64,000 nt of DNA from Balanoglossus misakiensis (taxonomy: Eukaryota; Hemichordata), in NCBI GenBank assembly GCA_040954595.2, contig CM082582.2, positions 11,036,001-11,100,000 of the forward strand, in the 5' to 3' direction. The notes below the pieces were generated by a model, which was not told the DNA's origin, did not search any database, and worked only from the letters and a program-made list of their open reading frames with translations. A program made the translations under genes and the position numbers. Position 1 is the first letter of the stretch, and each line of letters begins with the position of its first letter. Below are positions 39,101-50,800 of the stretch, piece by piece.

Positions 39101-39592
39101 GTGTATGACCAATGTGGGTAATTAATACAGTTTTCGATGAGTGCACTTGTAAAATTAAATCAATGAAGCTTATAGTAAAATCTGGGTCAGTGCTGAAGAT
39201 ATATGTACAATATAAAATTTATTAGTCCATAAAACATTAACAACAAGACTTCAACTTAGTAATGTTCCTTTGTGGAAGTAAAACACTACAAGTGAAACGT
39301 AGGCACAATTATTTCAGTTTCAATTCCAAATAACACGGGTGATCTTATCTTCTCTAAGAAGTGGCAACTTAAAGTTTTGTCTCAAGAGTCAAAGCTGTTT
39401 ACTTTTCATAATTATAAAGCAATTGAAAATCGCTTTAGTATTACACCAAAAATGTTACAAGTACCACTACATAGAATCTGGAAGATCATTAAATATAGAA
39501 ATACAGCTGGAAAAGAAGAGAAAATTGATAGACTTACTTTGAAAAGTGACAATGGCTGTGCACAGAAACATGAGTTGTAGATATCTTGTCAT
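29357..39592 (-). CDS. Gene D: chimeric receptor, LRP5/6-like propellers plus polydom-like core, TM and tyrosine tail
   Basis: Twenty-four exons join without a frame break to 1577 residues; exon coordinates are in the block entries. Order: signal peptide ([11 protein letters not shown]...), three six-bladed YWTD propellers each followed by an EGF, a further EGF, a short Thr/Pro linker, HYR-like, HYR, sushi, an unnamed module, GCC2/GCC3, TM helix at about 1439-1463, and a tail of about 114 residues. Propeller-EGF repeats are as in LRP5/6 and LRP4, but there are no LDLa repeats and no fourth propeller. The tail lacks NPxY and PPPSP and instead has NYTPL and DYMAL. It is therefore a type I surface receptor probably binding a protein ligand, not an obvious Wnt co-receptor. 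Introns in the propeller part have mixed phases; from exon 11 onward all are phase 1. It sits 1.5 kb downstream of gene E on the same strand and shares its core cassette and tail motifs. Confidence 0.88.
30269..31798 (-). other. Gene D exons 21-22: sushi domain and undescribed module
   Basis: Exon 21 (31798-31625) encodes a four-cysteine sushi/CCP domain from [10 protein letters not shown] to SPRCS. Exon 22 (30742-30269) encodes 158 residues with no family I can name: a Cys-bearing helix-rich start, four further cysteines, a basic site GSRKRQ, then a beta-rich F-N-V-Q-I-V strand and a C-terminal EPKWTC. It corresponds to exon 10 of gene E, which has GRKRR at a comparable place. Both exons are phase 1 at both ends. 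Confidence 0.75.
30912..31175. repeat. degenerate tandem repeat in gene D intron 21
   Basis: About ten to eleven imperfect copies, period roughly 21-24 bases, around the core CAATATGTAATAAACCTTAA. They fill the middle of the intron between the sushi exon and the module exon. Copies differ by substitutions and small gaps, so the array is old. Confidence 0.7.
32054..33077 (-). other. Gene D exons 18-20: linker micro-exon, HYR-like and HYR domains
   Basis: Exon 18 (33077-33051) is only 27 bases and encodes GTTVSTPAP. Exon 19 (32776-32519) starts GPVSFRLCP and ends CRFQVKLV. It fits a divergent HYR domain, although its middle is atypical. Exon 20 (32305-32054) is a clear HYR domain: [32 protein letters not shown] domains are Ig-like and found in adhesion proteins such as polydom and hyalin. 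All exons are phase 1-1, so any could be skipped without a frameshift. Confidence 0.75.
33222..34939 (-). other. Gene D exons 13-17: third YWTD propeller and two EGF domains
   Basis: Exon 13 (34939-34543), exon 14 (34428-34244) and exon 15 (33909-33718) carry the third propeller. Visible blade motifs are VYWSS, LYWTD, LYFTD, LYVID and LVFSD. Exon 16 (33544-33425) and exon 17 (33335-33222) are each one six-cysteine EGF. Exon 17 starts D-I-D-E-C, a calcium-binding EGF signature. Each EGF is in its own phase 1-1 exon. Confidence 0.85.
35058..36999 (-). other. Gene D exons 7-12: second YWTD propeller and EGF
   Basis: Exons are 36999-36857, 36615-36513, 36320-36137, 36008-35771, 35523-35355 and 35183-35058. 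Blade motifs are LLYCAG, IYYSD, LYFTN, LYYSD, LYFID and VYWSD. The last exon is an LRP-type EGF with six cysteines ending GLQC. Introns alternate phases 0, 1 and 2, as is usual in LDLR-B propellers and unlike the rest of the gene. Confidence 0.85.
37153..39058 (-). other. Gene D exons 2-6: first YWTD propeller and EGF
   Basis: Exons are 39058-38964, 38821-38701, 38509-38341, 38111-37989 and 37562-37153. Blade motifs are LLFWTD, IYWTD, MYWTD, LYWID and LYFSV. Exon 6 also encodes an EGF of the LRP type with the C-S-Q-L-C-L and C-x-C-x-G-like pattern, ending DGRTC. Several blades have the R-P-N-G-L-A-V-D or related stretch typical of LDLR-B repeats. Confidence 0.85.
37714..37888. mobile_element. 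small TIR element in gene D intron 5
   Basis: TAGACTCTCTCACAGCTC at 37733-37750 is matched in inverse orientation at 37864-37881 (16 of 18 bases). The 11-base direct repeat TCTAGGCTAGC stands at 37714-37724 and 37878-37888. It encodes nothing. It looks like a non-autonomous DNA transposon (MITE). The exact ends are uncertain because direct and inverted repeats overlap at the right side. Confidence 0.5.
39538..39592 (-). other. Gene D exon 1: signal peptide
   Basis: ATG to donor CAAA|GTAAGT gives [18 protein letters not shown] plus one base, so phase 1, which exon 2 continues. It is a short, typical signal peptide with no charged residue after Arg3. This start was chosen because it is the first ATG upstream of the propeller exons with a matching phase. 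Confidence 0.8.
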
Positions 39593-41029
39593 GGTGACTA
39601 TCGAGTGAAAATCAGTGCCAAGGCCGACTTAAACTCTGATAATGAGAAGACTTATGAAAATTTCAGCTATAGTGGAAGTTCCTGGTGTTGATAATGATTC
39701 CACAATCCTTCCTTGATCACAAATTATATCCGATGGTATGTAATTACCACACTTAGCTTCCGCAGTGCAAGCAGAATATACTGCAGGTCGGAAACATAGA
39801 TCACAGCAAACCACTTGTTGAAACTTATTGTCTAGGGCGCTGGCAAGAGATTATAAAAGCCAGTCAGCGGCATAAGCAGTTGTCAGATAGGCACACTGGG
39901 TTCCTTCCAACCCCACCGTTGTTTAAAGTTGATGTCAGACTGTTCAACCTACCCCCTATCCGGAACTAACTGCCGGGTACAGTTTAGTGACCGGCCTTGG
40001 GCCCTGGTTCACTTTCCCTCTCTGTGTTTTTTTCTTATATTGAATTTCCTTGTACTAATGAAGTAGCATTAGCATAACTTAACCTTTTCGGTTTCAAGAT
40101 CTCCAAAGTGATGCCATCGCTTTCTCAAATCGTTTATTATTTAATGCTGTAGCACAAATTTCACACACTGGTAATATTTTGGGGGAAAATAACACTTTCC
40201 TAGTGTTCTTCTAGCATAATAGCGACTTTGCTTTTGTGTGCACCATTCTGTTCCTTTCTGAATACCTGAATATTTTCTTCTTTTGACTAAGCTGCAATGA
40301 TAGGCGTGCTCTAGCTCGTTCACAGAAAAACCATCCAACCACCACAATTATTACACCTCTCAGTTGCCTGCATCAATCAATACTTTTTTTAAATAAAAAC
40401 ATTTTTACAAACACCATCATTCCTGTTTATAATAAGTTAATTTTATTGATATCACTGTAAATGTACAAAATGTTTGACAAATCAATTGTCATACAAGCAT
40501 AAATCAATCTCTGATTCCATTTTCTGCAAACCCCAAAAAGACATTAAAATATTGTAGCTAGTGCACTACTTCTAAACTTTGATATCTTTGTTGTTTCCCA
40601 TCTGACTTATAGTTTAAAAAGTTCATAATACACAGTACTGTCTTAGACAATTCAAACTTATAATTAGTACATATATAATCCATTTCAGCAGCTTATATAC
40701 TGCTGGTGTTTCAAATCACATGAAAATATATTGTTAGTAAACAGTTAACACAAAGTTCTCTTGTTTGTCAAGCAATGTTTTAGAACTACTCTTTTTGAAA
40801 CAATACGACTTTTTGGCATTATCAGCGAAGGAAATAGACAAATACACAATTGTAAATATATATACCATATACCATTAAAGCTGTAAAAAAAATTAAATTT
40901 TGCAAAATTCCACTGGCAGCATATATTTTGTCACTTGTATATATTCCTAGGATAATACATGTTAGGCTTTCTTGTTCATCCTTCTATATGCATTCCATAT
41001 ATAATTTTATCTAGGGGTGTATTACAATT
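39593..41029. other. spacer between genes D and E
   Basis: About 1.4 kb containing the gene D promoter and the end of the gene E 3' UTR. TTTATT at 40442-40447 and at 40133-40138 are minus-strand AATAAA candidates for a longer gene E 3' UTR. A TATAAAAG sequence near 39853 reads in the plus direction; its reverse TTTATAAT could serve gene D. No gene is seen. Confidence 0.5.
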
Positions 41030-41035
41030 TTTATT
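41030..41035 (-). terminator. candidate polyadenylation signal of gene E
   Basis: Minus-strand AATAAA about 40 bases after the gene E stop. This is unusually close, so the alternative at 40442-40447 may be the main one. Confidence 0.35.
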
Positions 41036-41075
41036 CTGATTTAATTTGTAAAGTGTCGTGATACAAGTTGATTCT

Positions 41076-41839
41076 TCAGACATTTTCATAATCCATTTTG
41101 TCCGCTGTGTCCTCCGTTTGATTACGAGTTTCCATTTCAATGTCGTCTCCATCCAAGTACTTCACCACGGGATTATCGAAACTTAGGTAGATATTCCTCA
41201 TGGGTTGCATGTCATCCTTGTTTAGTTTCTGATACCCTTCCACGCTCAAGTCCGCAGCCATCGGTGTGTAGCCAACAGTCTCCTCCTCTGGATCTTCCTT
41301 GGACTTTCCCGAATCCGGTCCTCCTGCCAGATGCCCGTCTGCATTGGCCGGTTTTCCGTTTGCATCCACATTCAGTTTCTGATAATCGGCTTTGGCCTGT
41401 CCGATCATTGGCAGGTAGTCACCGGTTTCTTCGAAGCCAGATTTTTTGACGTCCACAGGGGCCAGATAATCTCCCTCTTTCGGGGGTTCCGGTCTTGGCC
41501 GATTGACCACCTCATCCGGCGGCCTCTTCCCCTGAAAAGGATCTTCGTCTCCTTTGTATTCCGCATACGGCATAATGACCTCGGCTTCTGGAAGCTCCGT
41601 GTACAGGGAAACCCTGGGAGCCTCCTGGCCCTTCAGCTTGGCTTCTTCCAGTGCTAATTTCTGTCCAGGCAACAACTGATCTGCCCAGTTCTCTGGCAAA
41701 ACGTTAGGACTCGGTGGTGGCTTGGCAGTCTGCCTCTTCTTGTAAATGCAAACTACTAGCACCACAATGATAAGAATGAAGGCAAGGACGCACACAACCG
41801 TTATGACTATTATCACCGTCGGTGTTCCAGAAATTACAG
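41076..41839 (-). other. Gene E exon 25: TM helix and cytoplasmic tail
   Basis: A hydrophobic helix (about 2065-2089) ends in C-I-Y-K-K-R. The tail is acidic and rich in spaced tyrosine motifs: LYTEL, PYAEY, DYLAP, DYLPM, DYQKL, GYTPM, GYQKL, IYLSF, KYLDG and C-terminal DYENV. YLPM and YTPM match the YxxM pattern of PI3K p85 SH2 ligands; YENV matches the YxN pattern of Grb2 SH2 ligands. Phosphorylation is inferred, not shown. The DYLAP...D...K..GF stretch resembles [12 protein letters not shown] in gene D. Confidence 0.85.
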
Positions 41840-44800
41840 CTGAAAAAATAGAAAGAGTACTGGTATTACATTTCTAAAGGATATTATACTTCTAGAAAGT
41901 GATACATATTTACAGAATATACACTGACTAGCAGAATAATGGGCATTTTAGCATGCTATAGCGTGTAGAACAAAGAAACTGTGGTGGATATACATGTACA
42001 GTATATGTACACAGAATAAAACTAATAAACAGACATGATCTGATCAATGAACATACAAACCTATGCAGTCATCAGGACTTGTAGAGTCTACATCACTGGT
42101 GGTTTGATCAGACTGGCATGGATTACACTCTGTTGCACCTTCGCTGGCCTGATAGTAACCTATACCACACGGCTTACAATCTGGTTCATGGCCACTCTCC
42201 GACCAGTACCCAGCTTTACATTCTGGAAGTAAACAAGTTTATATACACATAATAAATCCAAATTGAAAAGCGGGGATTCTTAAGTTAATCACAGAAATTG
42301 AGAATTTTTATTGTATTCGAAGTTGACCTTATCATCAGATATAGACACGTGTGCATTCTGAAGAACATCAGCACTGGATTGTCTGATTCAACAACTTCAA
42401 TAATGTATGGTACCTTGTTCCGTGAGCAAGAATGTGTCTGCAGACACCTTAAAAGGTGGCATGAAGCCGCTGAGAAGGGCCTGGTTGAAGATTTCAGCCA
42501 TCGTTTCTTCGCTGGGCATCTCGCTGTCATGCGATATGTTGGCTTCGTGGGTCATGCCGTATTCCATGATGACACTGCCTGGCCTGCGGAAGAGTGTTTA
42601 AGAAATAATGATGAGATTATAATAGGCTTGCAACTCCAATCAACTGGGAAATTTAATGTACAGTCATTTTAATAACAAAAATTAAAAGAGATTTTCTATT
42701 TCAAGGACATCTGTCTCAATACAGTCAAACTGCACATTTGAAAAATAGGGAAGAAATAAAAATACTTACAGAATATTTGTTACATTCACCTTGACATTGC
42801 CGATGACCTCAACAAAGACATTTGAAATGGACCTGCCAAAGGTCGTTTTGAAATCATCATCTCCAATCAGGGCTGAATTGTAATCCATTTCATTTATTTT
42901 GAGGCGGGCTTCATAGAGACGTAGCTCTGTCAAGTTCAAAGGAAATTTAAATTGGTTATAATTACATGAAAACATTTAGCAAAGATTTCTCAAGTTGGGG
43001 GAAGGACAGCATAGCACATACTTGTAGTGCATCTAACATCCCAAGGAACACAGAAAAGAAAAATGGGAATGATATTTCTAAACTGAAATGTGCAGACATT
43101 TTTTTTTTCATAATTCGTACATTTCACCTAGAAATGATGATTAAAGTTTGATGTACTCAAGCATTGCAATTGAATTTCTGAATGATGATTCACTTGATGA
43201 CCTGGTTGTCAAAACCTAAATGGGAAACAAACAAAAAAATAAAACTTACTTGTGTACAAGTGACAGATGATGCCAAAATATTGAGTGTCTTCGCAGTCGC
43301 ATACATAATCTAGTCCAGAAATGGCACTGCAGACTCCGTCGTTCTTGCAAGGCTTCAGGATGCAGATGTCATCCACAACGGGCGGCTCAGTCGGGGCGAC
43401 GTAATGTCCGCAGCGGGGACCGTGGTAGTTAGCTCGGCACGCGCATTGGAAGCCGTCATCCATACTAGGCGCAAGAACACAGACACCGTTGTCCTGACAC
43501 GGCTCATCAAAGCACGGATTGGTCCGCTCGCAGTTCGGCGGGTTGAAACCGGGCGCGCATCGGCATCGATACTTGTTGTCGCGGTCATACGCCGTCTCGC
43601 AGGTTCCGCCATTCAGGCACGGAGAGACGGACAAGTGGCAAGGGCTGAAGAGTGTCTGACAGTAGTCACCGGTGTAAGAATCCGGGCACGTACATTCAAA
43701 GCCAGACAGGGAGCTCTCACACGTCGCGCCGTTGCGGCAGGGATTGGGTTGACAGTAATCGATGACGCTGTCACAGAGCGTTCCTGTGTAACCCTGGGCA
43801 CAGTTGCAGGAGTAGTCAGTCATTCTCGGCACACAGGTAGCCCCGTTCCCACACTGGTGCCCAATGCACAAGTCCAGGATCTCACAGTTGGGTCCCGTCT
43901 GCCGCACGGGGTCTGGGCAGACACAGACGTAAGAATTGATCTTCGTATTACAAGTGCCACCATGTTGGCAAGGGTTTGACTTGCAGAAGTCAATCACTAA
44001 CTCGCAGTTCTTGCCTTCGTAGCCAGGCTGGCAATTACAGATATAGTTGCCAATCACAGTGGTGCAGGCTGCACCGTTTTGGCACGGGCTCGTCGGCCTG
44101 CAATTGTCAATGACATACTCACAACTATCACCGATCCACCCGGGCAGACAGTCACACTTGGCATCCTCAAAAGGTCGGTTGACGCAAAGTCGATTCTCCG
44201 GACAGAACGTGACATCCAGGCACTCGTTGTCATCTGAAAAATACACAAGATATAGCATCAAGGACCTGGGGTATAATAACAATAAAATAATATTCCTCAA
44301 AGTGCACAATATACTACCCCAATGTCAATGATGATGAATTTTGAGAACTTAGTGGCTAAAGCCATGGAGCATACAGATCAACTGACCTCCACACTGAGAC
44401 GCCTCTCTGTACATGGTGTCTCTCTGTTCATCAGACAACGATCGCAGCAAGTCTGGCCAAGCGATGACAAGAGAATCATCGTTGACATAACTCAAGGTGC
44501 AAGGTGTTGACTTCTCCGCCAGCTGACTGACTTCACCAGCGCTGAGGGCTGTGTTGTAGATGTTCAACCTGCTCATCTCTCCAATGAAGGCTCTCCGCTG
44601 CACGTAGCCTCCCTGTGCAACGTGTGTAAACTGACCTGCATTTAAAGAAAAATATCGAATAAGAGAAGTGAGTTTGTGAGTGAGTTTAAGGATGTACAAT
44701 TGATAAAATTGAATTGTCATGGGTAATATACACTTTGGGGACAGATTTTCAGAATAATGTTAGTCCTTGCCTTTAATATAAACCTTTCAATTCTTCAGTG

Positions 44801-47800
44801 TGAGGACACTTCAAAATCTCATGAAAAAAGCCAATAGGACTCTGCTGACAAAAGAAATTCTAGTGAATATGATGAATGTGACAAGTCAGATATCCCAGTC
44901 TCTGTGGCATTACTTTGATTACACTTTACGCACCTACTGTGAGGGTCCCACCCATTGGTAAATCATACTGCAGCTCTTCGATAAGTCTTCCATCTTTATA
45001 TATTTTGGTCTCCCCACCACTGGTGAACCGCCATGTAAAACAGACATGATGCCAAAATCCATCATTGAGGGAGACGCGAAGGGGAAATTTCCGGGTACCA
45101 GTTGAAAACTGCAAAAAATCATAGAGATGTTGGTGAACCAATTATAATTATAGGACTTTTTACCAGTGGATGTTAAAATCCCATTGTTTTATTGATCCAA
45201 TAATTCATGTGCCATTTTCACCAAAACTTAGTAGTACATGAATACCCTAGTATTAAACACTTTCATTGAATTCAACATGGGAAGCCTAGATCAATGAGTT
45301 ACAAATATTTGTTTGGTACATTTTAAAACAGTGAAGATAAATTTTAAAATATGCCTTGGTGAGAGTAGCTTACTGTCTATTCACCTTGAGATTTGTGTAG
45401 TCGTAAAGAGCAACAACATCAGTATGGCGTTGATCAGGCAGAGTGTAGGAGAAAATGGTGCCTCGGTTATTCTGATCGTCTGTCTGCAGCCACAGACAGA
45501 TTGACAGCTGGGTGACAAAGGCCAGGTCGCTGGCAGCCACTTCTATGAACTCAGCCACATCACCAGTAAAGACCAAATCAAAGTTCGTTGATTCACCTGA
45601 AAGTCAGAAAGTTGGGTTGTTGTTTTGGAGGTTTGTTTTGGGTTTATCAAGTTTCCCATTAAGCACCTGCTAACGACTTAAAGGTATACAGTCACCTCCA
45701 ATTTACATACGCCCATATATGGCTGAAATGGCGTATTTGAGTGTTCTAAAGAACATATGGTAGCGCTCTTATTTTCGCGTGTGCCACCCACTGAAATTCT
45801 GTGATTGGCTAGATCTCCATTTGCCATGGCAACTGTAGCTAATTTTCCATAGGTGACCGTATACCTTTAATCTGTGTACCCTATAAGAGGGATCAAATTG
45901 ATAAAGTAAACAGCTGTGAACCAGTTATATACACACTGCAAGATTAGCATTAGTAGTGGTATACTTACGAGTTAAACAGTTCAGTCCTGTATAAGAGGGC
46001 TTACACTGGCATCGATAGCTGTTGACTTCATCGTGACACTGAATGAAATTTTGACAAGGGTTGCTGTCGCACTCGTTTATTTCACTACTGCATGTCACAC
46101 CTGGACATAAAAAAATATATTTAAGCTATTAGTATCATGTGCTTGAAATGAATTCAATGGCCAGAATGGCGGACATTGCAAGGTGCGACTGTAAGATATA
46201 CTAACCAATGAAACCTGGTCTGCACTGACACTCAAACTCATTCACTTGATCGATGCATGTGGCTCCATTCATGCATGGCTCTGACAGACACTCGTCAATA
46301 TCATCGGAGCAGCTGGAACCTGGAGGAGGAGAACAACATATTACAACATAGTGTCATCAACTTTATTTATTATTTAATTTCTTAATATTTAAATGTACAG
46401 CCACAATTAGAGGTTGATAATACATGAGTATACCCACCAGTAAATTCTAGGTTCAAAAGTAAAATTATGAAAATAATCCCCAAATTGGCAGCTACTGGGG
46501 CTTTAAACAGACTTAACTGCAGATCACTGTATTTACCTGAGTATCCTGGATCGCAGTGACATTTCGCACCATCACAGGTTCCATGATCACATCCCAGGCA
46601 GAACGTTAGTTCTTCGTCACAAAGGTCACCATAGCGATCGTCGGGACAGAGACACTCAAAGCCATTAACAAGGTCAACGCATGATCCTGTGTGACACGGA
46701 GAGCTCTGGCACTCATCAATGTTCTCTTCGCAAAGATCACCTGGGGCAAGAAAATTAAAATCTCAAGTTTATTTTGACAAATTTTGAAAAGTTTGGCAAA
46801 GAAAATAAAATGTGGATATACTAAGACTCAACCTGCAGCCAATACATGTACACCTAGGGAACTTACTGCAGATTTATAAACTAAATTTTAAAGCAGAGTG
46901 ACCTCTTAGTCTAGTAGATTTTCGACCAAAAACACACTTAATTAAAAGTTTTACTGCATCTTCAAAATACAAAATAGCTAATTTTGAAAATGTTGGTATG
47001 TTAAAACTGAAGTACACTGTAATTATCTTAGCTGGGAACTAGATTAGATTACTGCATTAGAGTTGGAAAACACGAAGCGCATTCTTCATTTCTTTTGAAA
47101 TACACCAGCCAAATTCCTGCCTTTGTTCATCAGCACTCAACCGAGAGATACATGTAAGCGTGACAGTATGGAATGAACTGCAATCAACCGAGAATCAATC
47201 GTGTCTAACGGCATAATGGATGACTGGACCAGTGACTCTGACTCATCGGTGAAGCTACAAACAGGAAGGGGAGGGGGGGAGGGGGCGCACACTCACCTGA
47301 GAAACCAGGTGCACATGTACAGCGGTAGCCATTGGGCAGGTCGGTACAGGTGGCATCATTCATGCAGGGATCTGATTGGCATTCGTCTATGTCAATTTCA
47401 CAGTCGCCGCCAAGGAAACCCACAGCACAGATGCAGGTGTAGGAACCAATGCCATCCAGGCACGTGCCAGCGTTCTGACAGGGATTCGACTGGCAGTCAT
47501 CCACAGCTGAAATTGAAATTCAGAATTTTGAGGCTTTTTATTAAAATCCATACTTGGAACCTCCATTTCAAAAATGTCTTGGGTTTCTCAGTCGACCAAT
47601 AATTACTACAAGATCTTACGGCCTTCGAAATTAATTCAACTGATTTATCTTTACCGATGCAGTCTTCTTCCTGAGCTGTTCCCGATGCAAGGGTCTCCCT
47701 GCCACCAGGACACGCCATGCAATCCGTCTGGGCCACTTCCGGCTGGTAGTGATGTTGCCGGCATGGCTGACATGGAGAAAGACCATTTCCAGAGTATGTG

Positions 47801-50800
47801 CCGGGTAGGCACAGAGCTACATGTAAAAAAAGAAAAGCAAACAAAAAATGGCATTTTATAAATTAGGTCACTACACGTACACCCCTTCTTTATCCATTTT
47901 ACATTCATGCATACACGTACAATGTATGCGTATACGTACCGATGCAATCTGACCGACTTGTGGCTCCTTCCACTGTAGTCGTTGTGAGATGAGGGCATTT
48001 CTGGCACGAAGTTGCCCCGCCCGCATCCTGGTAATGTCCAATGCTGCAAGGACGACATGGCTCAAGTCCAGACTCGGACCACTGACCAGTTGTACACCAA
48101 TCTGTTTGGATTAAAGAAAAATTTAATTTCTTTATTTTGACATTTATATGAGATGTGTTTTCCATAAGGCTGTGAGTTAATTACTTCCCCACATTGAAGA
48201 TCCTTCACACTTCCACTCATCTGTTGCAGCTAGTTGTAGCTTAATTTACACATTGAATTTGAAAGCTAACCTTTGCAATCCTCCTCATTTTTTGATCCGG
48301 CCATAACGGTGGTTTTGCCATTTGGACATGGAATGCACTCTGTCTGTCTTTCCTGGTCTTGGTAGGACCCTACCTCACACACAGCACAGATGCTCTTGTT
48401 CTGCCAGAAGGATCCCTTAGGACAGTCAACTGTATTACAAAAGATCAAACATACAAAAATAAGGCAATTACAATATCCTCTTTGATGATTTATCCGTCTA
48501 GCAGGGGGACTACATGTACCGTATATAAAGTAGCTGGTTGGACAAGTGGGATTACAAGTTACTTGCAATCAGACTAATTGATACATGTCCAAGATGAAAA
48601 AAACATGTCCACAAATGTAAAGATGGAGCCTAGTACTCTACATTTGATTTTAATCAGATTGTTACAAAAGTTGGTGTCCTCAAATTTATCACCAGGTGAC
48701 CTTATTTAGACAGGTTGGTCAGGACATATGATATGTAAAAAATGCATGGATGTCTGGGTGCTTTTTCCTTAGTGCGCAAGAGATGTGAATCAAAGTACAT
48801 AAATACAAACTTACTACACTCTGCAGAGGATACATCATACAGTCTCTCAATCTGCCCTTCTTCACAGTTGGGAACCACACCATCATAAACCAGATCGAAG
48901 CTGACCTGTGGGACCACATTGTTGTTGATGACCAGGTCAATCCCGCTATTCTGCACCGTTTCAAGTTCATAATAGACATCGACACTCAGGTAATACAATT
49001 CAAACTGAACGTCCTCTGTTACATCCACACTATTCACAACAATGATGATGTCAAATGACACCCTTGTATTTTGAGACTGACTAGCCCTCCTTGATCTTGG
49101 TCCACCCCGCGAGTCGGCCAACCCATCACCCTCTTCAGCTGCCCTCAACTCCCGGATTATTGTTGGGAGATGCACGTCTCGACGCTTCCTTCCGGGAGCA
49201 AAGTCGCCGCATTCAACTGTGACGTTCTCCACACTGCAGGAGAACGTCATATCGTTCCCACAAGTCACGTTGGACGGCCCGTACTGATCGAGAAAGCTCT
49301 GTCTGATCTCATCTTTCGCATTTTCACAGTCGCCATAGTAATAGAAGGCATCGGACGACACCCTTGCTGTACCACTCAAATATCTCTCTGGCAATGAAAC
49401 AAAAGAGCAATATTGGAAGATACATGCAGCATACAACTAAATTCAATTGTCAACAGGGTCACGTCTAAAATGAGATATAAAATAAATGACCACTCTCAAA
49501 AAAATTCAATAGACAGTGCACAATCACACGCAAAATGTTTGCTATGCTTACTTGAACAGTCGGGCCAAGGAAGGCACTGATCAACACCTTCACACGTCCA
49601 ACGACCACTGTAATCGCACCTGTACGTATTCCCCTCAGCTGGCGTCCAGGCAAACTCGGACCCCGCATGGCAGTAAATTGTACACACTTGTTGGTAACCA
49701 GCCAAGGGGGCAGCATTGCAAGACACAGAGCCATTCAAGGGAGCGGCAGGTCTTGAACACTCATAGGCTGAATTTAATAAAAAAGAAATCAAGCTACATT
49801 TATCGTAATTGCTTTTGGCATGGAACTGGAACACAGAATCGTTTAGTCATGAAATTTTCATAGATATCTGATGCTATACAAACAGTGTGCAGGTCTACAA
49901 TAAGTTAAACGCAGACATTAGCAGGATAAAATCCAGACAGTGTACAGATTTTAGTGCACATGTTCCGTGTAGTGTACGCGTGCGTGGCCTACCTTCCAAA
50001 CGAACCGTGAATAGACAAGCAACTTCCGAATGGCCTGCTGGATAGCAGTGGATATTATGTTCCCCAATGGGAAAAAACATTCCAGGATATGCGCCACTAA
50101 GACACGTGATGTCGGCATCTGGAATGGTATGCCCGTGGCCATCTCCAAACACCGGATACGGCCAATCAACGTGTGCCCCGGATGAATTTGAGGTCTTGTT
50201 GGTGAAATCATCCGGGCAAAATCGTATAATCGGTGTTCTCTCTGCAAAAAAATAAATGAATGAAGCAATAGAGATGTAAACTTTAATATCTAGATGCGTA
50301 AATTCAATTCCTCTCATTTAATGTTCTATATGTTTACTGTAGTTAAGGTGTCTTTAGCTAAATCACTGCTGATTGTACGGAAAGGCCGAATCGAAAGTAG
50401 CTTAGCTGATTCAAAGTATTTTAAATTATTATCTTTTATCAGACAAGGAGTGGTTTTAATTAACCTAATCTGGAATTACACAAATTTCCTTTCAATCTTC
50501 AAAAAAAAATGATAAAAAACAAAACTAGCCATAATTAACCCTTGCACTCCCGTTTGCCTGTATAGAGGTCTAGCACTGCCATTGAGAACAATGGTTGTTG
50601 GACCAAACCATGGCGGTAAAAAGGTGAGATTGCTGCTAACCTTTGATGACCAGACTGAATGAGCACTGAGCTATGTATCCGGCGCCATCTTCTGCACGCC
50701 ACGTGAAGTGGTGACTCCCTACGGGGAATTCATGCGGACTTTGATACGGCACCAGCGGGGTGACAGACACGACGTCCGAATTCTCAGTGACGTTCGGCTG

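Noticed and set aside
43404-43979. 191-residue plus-strand frame opposite the EGF array
   Set aside because: Antisense shadow of the GC-rich eight-EGF exon of gene E.
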